This document shows, in pieces, positions 31,823 through 36,280 of a DNA stretch of 36,280 nucleotides. Below the pieces are notes generated by a model. That model was not told the DNA's origin, did no database searches, and was given only the letters and a program-made list of their open reading frames with translations. Within the stretch, counting starts at the first letter, position 1. Each line of letters opens with the position of its first letter. The translations under genes and the position numbers were made by a program. Source of the stretch: Acidobacteriota bacterium (GTDB lineage Bacteria > Acidobacteriota > Aminicenantia > Aminicenantales > Aminicenantaceae). The stretch spans positions 1 to 36,280 of the forward strand of contig JAHIPL010000009.1 in the NCBI GenBank assembly GCA_018894615.1, in the 5' to 3' direction.

Positions 31823-32305
31823 CTACCAATCGGTGTATTTCGTTCCGTCCAGTCCTGTTCCCGGGCTTCGCGTGGACACGTCATAGACATTTTGTCCCCC
31901 CCAGGATTGTGTGTCGGGATCGTCCTGGTAGGAACGTTTTCCCCATTCGGTGGAATTCGTCATGGGATCACGGGGGACCCGCCTCAGAAAGCGGATCAAT
32001 TTAACGATTTCACGGTCGTTTTCCTTCTCCGTTATCTCCACTCCTTCGACCAGTGTTTCGAGATCGGGAGGATATCCGTAGGTCTCCTCGTCGAATTCGA
32101 ATTTATTTTCGTCGGCGAGTTTTTTGTAGGCGTCGATGGATTCCCGGAGAAGGCGGAGATTTCGCCGCAGCTCAATCTCTTTTCCCCTTTTGACGGAGGT
32201 TTCGGCAAGTGGAAGAGCGACGGCGGCGATAACGGCGATAATGGCCATAGTGACAAGCAGTTCCGTGATGGAGAATCCCTTTCGTCGGCACGAAAAATCG
32301 ATCAT
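31823..32305 (-). CDS. GspG-like pseudopilin
   Basis: 160 aa. The leader RRKG precedes FSITELLVTMAIIAVIAAVAL with Glu5 present. The mature part has NLRLLRESIDAYKKLADENK and RRVPRDPMTNSTEWGKRS, the block shared with the next two genes, and ends GTGLDGTKYTDW. It starts 26 bp after pnp. The ribosome site is weak. The trio probably arose by tandem duplication. Confidence 0.8.
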   Translation of the reverse strand: MIDFSCRRKGFSITELLVTMAIIAVIAAVALPLAETSVKRGKEIELRRNLRLLRESIDAYKKLADENKFEFDEETYGYPPDLETLVEGVEITEKENDREIVKLIRFLRRVPRDPMTNSTEWGKRSYQDDPDTQSWGGQNVYDVSTRSPGTGLDGTKYTDW

Positions 32306-32331
32306 ATGTCTCGCTTGTCTGCCGGATCTCC

Positions 32332-34527
32332 TCAGAATCGATCTTTAGGGTCCCGCTTTTTGTAAGGAGAGGATCGGTCCCCCCGGTCATTCCTGTTGTC
32401 CCGGCGGGCGGGTCGTTCGTCATTCGACCTTTCGGCCCCTTCTTCCCGGGGCTCAAGAGCCTTACGGCTGACTTTGACCTTTCCCATATCGTCGATGCCG
32501 ACCACCTTGACCTTAAGGATCTGTCCCATCTGGACGACATCTCGGATGCTCGGGATCCTCTGATGGGAATATTCTGAGATATGGAGCAGGCCGACGGCAT
32601 TGGGGAGGATCTCGACGAAGGCTCCGTATTCCTCGATGCGGATCACCTTGCCTTCGTAGATCCTGCCGATTTCAGCCTCTTCCGTGATGTCACTGATCAT
32701 GCGGATGGCTTTTTTGACGGCTTCCATGTCGGAGGAGGCGATGGTGATTTTGCCGGTGTCGTCGATATCGACCTTTGCGCCGCTTTCGGCCACAATTCTT
32801 TTGATGATCTTACCAGAAGGACCGATCACCTCGGCGATCTTGTCCGGGCTGACAAATATATTTTCGATGCGGGGAGCATAGGGAGAGATGTCCGGTCTCG
32901 GCTCGGCGATGACCTCCAACATTTTATCCAGGACGGTCAGTCTGGCCTTTTTGGCCTTCTCCAGTCCCTCCTTGAGGATGTCCATGGAGATACCGGGGGT
33001 TTTGAGGTCCATCTGCATGGCCGTGATACCTTTCCGGCTGCCGGCGATTTTCAGGTCCATGTCGCCGAAAAAATCCTCCATGCCGGCGATGTCGGTCAGA
33101 ACGGCGTAGCGATCGTTTTCCTTCACAAGTCCGATGGCGATTCCGGCGACGATCATCTTAAGGGGAACTCCGGCATCCATCAGTGCCAGGACACCGCTGC
33201 AGACGGTGGCCATGGATGAGGAGCCGTTGGACTCCATGATTTCCGAAACGATGCGGATGGTATAGGGAAAAACGTCATCATTATCGGGAATGGACGGGCG
33301 TATTGATTTTTCCGCAAGGGCGCCGTGGCCGATTTCACGCCGGCCGGCCCCCCGGAGAAAGGACACTTCACCCACACTGAAGGGGGGGAAATTGTAGTGG
33401 AGCATGAACCGTTTTTCAGGTTCCTCCCCGATGCTGTCGATCCTCTGGACATCCTGGAATGTTCCCAGGGTGATGGTGGACAGGGCCTGTGTCTCACCGC
33501 GGGTGAAGAGGGCCGAGCCGTGGGTTCGGGGGAGAAATCCCACCTCTGATGTGATGGTGCGGATATCCTCGAAGGAACGTCCGTCCACACGTACCTTTTT
33601 GTTCAGAATGAGGTCCCGGGCCAGTTTTTTCTGAACCTGGTAAAAGACCTCTTTGATTTCGTTTCTCTCGTCCTCGTTCTCTTTAGGGATGCCGGCCAGA
33701 ATGCCGTCATACACTTTGGACATGGCCGCATCACGGGCGAGCTTGTCCGGTTGGTGGAACGCGTCGGAAACCTGGGATTCCACCTTGTCCTGGAGGGCCT
33801 TGATTTTTTCGGCCGGGACGGTCATGGGGGTGAAGGTGCGCTTCTGTATGTTCAGCTTGGACAACAGTTCTTTCTGGGCCTCGATGATCTGGGTGATGGG
33901 ATCGCTGGCCCGGGCGATGGCCTCGAGGATGATATCCTCTCCGGCTTCGTTGCCTTCGGCCTCCAGCATAACCAGTCCCTCCTCACAGCCGACAACGATC
34001 ATTTTAAGGATGCATTTTTTTTGCTGGGAGGGCGTGGGGTTTATGATGTATTCTCCGTCGCCGTATCCGATCTTGACCGCACCGATGGGAGTGGTGAAGG
34101 GGATGTCGGAAAAGTTCAGAGCGACGGAAGCGCCGATCAGGCCGAGAGTTTCCGGTTCGTTTTCGAGGTCGGCGGACAGAAGAAGGCCGATGATCTGGGT
34201 ATCGAAGTAATAGCCGTCCGGAAAAAGCGTGCGGATGGGGCGATCGATCAGACGGCTGGTGAGAATTTCCTTCTCGGAGGGCCGTCCCTCGCGCTTGAAA
34301 AATCCGCCGGGAATTTTTCCGGCGGCGTATGCGTATTCCCTGTAATCGACGATCAAGGGAAGAAAGGGCTTGGGTTCCTTGACATCCTTTTTGGATGTGG
34401 CGGAAACAAACACGACGGTGTCGCCGTAACGGACAAGCGCCGAGGCGTCGGCCTGGCGCGCGATCTTGTTTATCTCAACCGTAAGGGGTCTGTTTCCGAT
34501 ATTAACGGAGATGGTTTGTGTTGACAT
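32332..34527 (-). CDS. pnp: Polynucleotide phosphorylase
   Basis: 731 aa, the usual length. It degrades RNA 3' to 5' with phosphate and joins the degradosome. It has two RNase PH domains (the second with GSRKGITAMQMDLKTPGI), then KH (VIGPSGKIIKRIVAESGAKV) and S1 (YEGKVIRIEEYGAFVEI) domains, and a basic/acidic tail of about 35 residues. It directly follows rpsO, the near-universal order, so rpsO-pnp transcription is shared and pnp may autoregulate. Confidence 0.96.
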   Translation of the reverse strand: MSTQTISVNIGNRPLTVEINKIARQADASALVRYGDTVVFVSATSKKDVKEPKPFLPLIVDYREYAYAAGKIPGGFFKREGRPSEKEILTSRLIDRPIRTLFPDGYYFDTQIIGLLLSADLENEPETLGLIGASVALNFSDIPFTTPIGAVKIGYGDGEYIINPTPSQQKKCILKMIVVGCEEGLVMLEAEGNEAGEDIILEAIARASDPITQIIEAQKELLSKLNIQKRTFTPMTVPAEKIKALQDKVESQVSDAFHQPDKLARDAAMSKVYDGILAGIPKENEDERNEIKEVFYQVQKKLARDLILNKKVRVDGRSFEDIRTITSEVGFLPRTHGSALFTRGETQALSTITLGTFQDVQRIDSIGEEPEKRFMLHYNFPPFSVGEVSFLRGAGRREIGHGALAEKSIRPSIPDNDDVFPYTIRIVSEIMESNGSSSMATVCSGVLALMDAGVPLKMIVAGIAIGLVKENDRYAVLTDIAGMEDFFGDMDLKIAGSRKGITAMQMDLKTPGISMDILKEGLEKAKKARLTVLDKMLEVIAEPRPDISPYAPRIENIFVSPDKIAEVIGPSGKIIKRIVAESGAKVDIDDTGKITIASSDMEAVKKAIRMISDITEEAEIGRIYEGKVIRIEEYGAFVEILPNAVGLLHISEYSHQRIPSIRDVVQMGQILKVKVVGIDDMGKVKVSRKALEPREEGAERSNDERPARRDNRNDRGDRSSPYKKRDPKDRF

Positions 34528-34541
34528 GTAGTTCTTTATTC

Positions 34542-34808
34542 CTATTTTCTAAGCTTCAGTTTTAATCTGAGCTTTTCATAGCGATCGAAATCCTTGGTTT
34601 TCAGGTATTCGAGGAGACGTTTTCTCTGCCCGACCATTCTCATCAGACCTGTTTTGGAGTGATGATCCTTTTTATGAGTTTTAAAATGCTCGGTCAGGTA
34701 ATTGATACGGTTGGTGAGCAGTGCCACCTGAACTTCCGGTGAGCCGGAATCCTGAGGATTGACCGCGTTGTCTTTGATGATATTTTGTTTTTCTTCTTTA
34801 CTCAGCAC
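34542..34808 (-). CDS. rpsO: 30S ribosomal protein S15
   Basis: 88 aa, the standard length. It binds 16S rRNA early in small-subunit assembly. Diagnostic stretches are [20 protein letters not shown] and [17 protein letters not shown]. The start is GTG with AAGGAG 9 nt before it. First gene of the rpsO-pnp-pseudopilin-lpxB run. Confidence 0.96.
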   Translation of the reverse strand: MLSKEEKQNIIKDNAVNPQDSGSPEVQVALLTNRINYLTEHFKTHKKDHHSKTGLMRMVGQRKRLLEYLKTKDFDRYEKLRLKLKLRK

Positions 34809-34837
34809 CTGTTTATGCTCCTTCCTTGAATTTGTTT

Positions 34838-34866
34838 ATTTTATCAAAAAAAGGTGAAATTGTAAA
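34838..34866 (-). promoter_or_regulatory. rpsO-pnp promoter
   Basis: Minus strand: TTTACA (34866-34861), 17-nt T-rich spacer, TAAAAT (34843-34838). The leader is about 22 nt with AAGGAG. Confidence 0.65.
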
Positions 34867-34958
34867 TCCTTCTCTTTCAAGCAGAAAGGTCTCCATCGGA
34901 TGAAGTATTCGTCCCTTTCGCGTGAAAAGTTGTTTATGGATCAACGTTAAGGGAGTAG

Positions 34959-35363
34959 TCAGGAATTGAGGGAGGTCAGATAATTTTTGCGCTTGAGGAG
35001 TTCCTGCGCATATTTTGAATCAAAACCTCCCTGGGTCTCTTTGACGGAGACCAGCTTGGCATTGATTTCCTGAAGGGTCATTTTGTTTATTTTTTTCTTC
35101 TTGCCGGGCGATGCGCTGATTTCTGCCGGGGGAGGAGTGGGTGGTGCTGCGGCTTCTTCCTTTTTGGGTTCGACAGGTTTGGGAACTTCAATCTTAATCT
35201 CTTCAGCAGGGGGGGATTCAGCTTTGATTTCTTCAACAATGGGAACTTCGGCCTTGGGCTCGTCCTCTTTTTTGGGCTCCTCCACGATGGGTTCTGCGGC
35301 TTCAGGTTCTTCCGGTTTTTCTTCTTCGGCTTTGACCTGTTCGTCTTTGTTCTCTTCAGCCAT
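34959..35363 (-). CDS. Acidic Glu/Pro/Lys-rich protein with a basic C-terminal segment
   Basis: 134 aa; AAAGGA lies 9 nt before the ATG. Residues 1-90 are a low-complexity, presumably disordered stretch of Glu, Pro, Lys and Ala with repeated EEPKKE/EEIK/VEPKKE-type units. The last 45 residues are ordered-looking: KKKKINKMTLQEINAKLVSV then GGFDSKYAQELLKRKNYL. I do not recognise a family. The tail resembles a small helical RNA- or ribosome-contacting segment, but that is a guess from charge and from the position next to rpsO. No signal peptide. Confidence 0.7.
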   Translation of the reverse strand: MAEENKDEQVKAEEEKPEEPEAAEPIVEEPKKEDEPKAEVPIVEEIKAESPPAEEIKIEVPKPVEPKKEEAAAPPTPPPAEISASPGKKKKINKMTLQEINAKLVSVKETQGGFDSKYAQELLKRKNYLTSLNS

Positions 35364-35438
35364 TTGATTCTATCCTTTGTTTTCTTTTATATCCCGATGA
35401 TGGGGTGAATATGGACCCGGTCTTTTTTCGATACCGAC

Positions 35439-35453
35439 GACTCATTCTGAGTC
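35439..35453. repeat. Small perfect hairpin in the 134-aa gene leader
   Basis: GACTCA-TTC-TGAGTC, a 6-bp stem with a 3-nt loop. It lies in the 265-bp gap (35364-35628) between the acidic-protein gene and waaA. On the minus strand a TAAACT box preceded by TGG sits upstream near 35475, so the hairpin would be in the mRNA leader. The rest of the gap is A/T-rich and I see no gene in it. Confidence 0.35.
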
Positions 35454-35591
35454 CAACACTCAATAGGTGCAGAGTTTACCAGAAAATCAAAAAAAAATAA
35501 ACACTTTTTCCCTTTTTTCAGACAAAGCGTTTTTTATTTCCATGACGGGATGAGGAGGGAGGCCGGGACATTTCCGGCTCCTTTTCGCTGA

Positions 35592-35620
35592 TTGAATATG
35601 AGTGCGGAATGAGATATAGT
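35592..35620 (+). promoter_or_regulatory. waaA promoter
   Basis: TTGAAT (35592-35597), 17 nt, TATAGT (35615-35620), then 8 nt to the ATG at 35629. There is no Shine-Dalgarno. The predicted leader is about 2 nt. Confidence 0.58.
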
Positions 35621-35628
35621 CTGAACGC

Positions 35629-36280
35629 ATGTATGTTTTATACTCCTTTCTCGTATTTCTTTCCCTTCTGTACTATCTTCCTGCGACCGTATGGAAATTG
35701 AAAATCCGCAGAGGGGAAAAGCTGCATCTCAAGGAGCGTTTTGGGTTGTCTTTTTCACTCCCATCACCGGAAGGAACCTCCATCTGGCTTCATGCGGTTT
35801 CGGTCGGAGAGGTCCTCTCTCTTCAGACTCTTATCAGAGCGCTGAAGAGCAGGCATCCCGACTGGACCATCTACTGCTCGGCTCTCACCAATTCAGGATA
35901 CACTGTGGCCGGATCCAAGCTCGGCGAGGCCGATCACATTTTTTATGTCCCTTTTGATTTTGCCTGGATCGCCCGGAAATTTTTCAAGCGAATTCAACCC
36001 CGGCTGTTCATTCTGGCCGAGTCGGAGTTCTGGCCCAATCTGCTGCGGACCGCCCGACGGCACGCAGGCGGTGTTCTCCTGGTAAACGGTCGTATTTCCG
36101 ACAGGACGGGCCGCCGCTTTCGCCGGTTCCGTTGCCTGGTCCGGCCGCTGCTCGGTAATATCGACCGGTTTCTTGTTCAGACCGCCCCGGACGGCAGCCG
36201 TCTTCAGGCTGTCGGCATCAGCGGCGACAGGATTCGCGTTGTGGGGAATTTAAAGGCGGACATTCAGCTGCCTCCGATGA
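35629..36280 (+). CDS. waaA: 3-deoxy-D-manno-octulosonic acid (Kdo) transferase, 5' part
   Basis: 217 codons, open at the window end; the full family length is about 420. It moves Kdo from CMP-Kdo onto lipid A precursor at the inner membrane. The N-terminal anchor is MYVLYSFLVFLSLLYYLP. Then come LHAVSVGEVLSLQTLIRALK, YVPFDFAWIARKFFKRIQPR, ILAESEFWPNLL and VNGRISDR, the family's GT30 blocks. The start fits the family because the anchor helix begins at once. With lpxB it shows a lipid A-Kdo core pathway. Confidence 0.93.
   Translation, partial: MYVLYSFLVFLSLLYYLPATVWKLKIRRGEKLHLKERFGLSFSLPSPEGTSIWLHAVSVGEVLSLQTLIRALKSRHPDWTIYCSALTNSGYTVAGSKLGEADHIFYVPFDFAWIARKFFKRIQPRLFILAESEFWPNLLRTARRHAGGVLLVNGRISDRTGRRFRRFRCLVRPLLGNIDRFLVQTAPDGSRLQAVGISGDRIRVVGNLKADIQLPPM

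Noticed and set aside
1-36280. tRNA, rRNA, CRISPR, insertion sequence or prophage
   Set aside because: No cloverleaf-like gene, no regular spacer-repeat pattern, no transposase or phage product was seen on either strand.

Overview
The window is a dense stretch of bacterial chromosome. It carries about 42 protein genes, mostly in long minus-strand operons with gaps of a few bases. I see no tRNA, rRNA, CRISPR array, insertion sequence or phage gene. Envelope genes (lpxB, waaA, lnt, slipin/nfeD and a pseudopilin trio) point to a Gram-negative, LPS-making bacterium. The first 9 kb (2-oxoacid:ferredoxin oxidoreductase, heterodisulfide-reductase subunits and a soluble fumarate-reductase-like pair) points to a strict anaerobe. 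An archaeal/eukaryote-type ProRS, a DUF6599-like protein and this particular redox cluster would fit an Acidobacteriota/Aminicenantes-like or Desulfobacterota-like lineage. That placement is inference only.

Layout. (1) 22-9089, minus: one probable ten-gene operon, hdrC-hdrB-korD-korA-korB-korC-hdrA-mvhD-frdB-frdA. It would link oxidative decarboxylation of a 2-oxoacid, via low-potential ferredoxin, to an HdrABC/MvhD flavin-and-disulfide module and to a cytosolic FrdAB without a membrane anchor. A secreted DUF6599-like protein is divergent from it. (2) 10167-11475: an HPt protein and a receiver-GGDEF diguanylate cyclase. (3) 11591-16162: ribF, pyrR, pyrB, pyrC and rnc. (4) 16246-22497: mazG on plus, then a minus operon nfeD-slipin-SPOR-lnt-prfB, where prfB carries the classic programmed +1 frameshift. 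(5) 22663-23925, plus: an HU/IHF-fold protein lacking the intercalating proline, and a conserved protein of unknown function. (6) 23962-26817, minus: coaE, a LuxR-type regulator whose receiver has lost its catalytic residues, and three PilZ-like proteins of which only one keeps intact c-di-GMP motifs. (7) 27014-29137, plus: proS and pcm. (8) 29185-34808, minus: rpsO, pnp, three related pseudopilins, lpxB and a secreted hypothetical. (9) 34959-36280: an acidic Glu/Pro/Lys-rich protein and the 5' part of waaA.

Regulation readable from sequence. Sigma70-like promoters can be placed for most transcription units. At several of them (nfeD, waaA, mazG, one PilZ gene, the LuxR-type gene) the -10 box lies only 8-14 nt before the start codon. 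This predicts leaderless or near-leaderless mRNAs, beside ordinary genes with a Shine-Dalgarno leader. Two of the PilZ-like genes share an upstream box at a fixed distance from the -35. The points most worth testing are the Hdr-Kor-Frd operon, the leaderless architecture and the PilZ/pseudo-receiver island.
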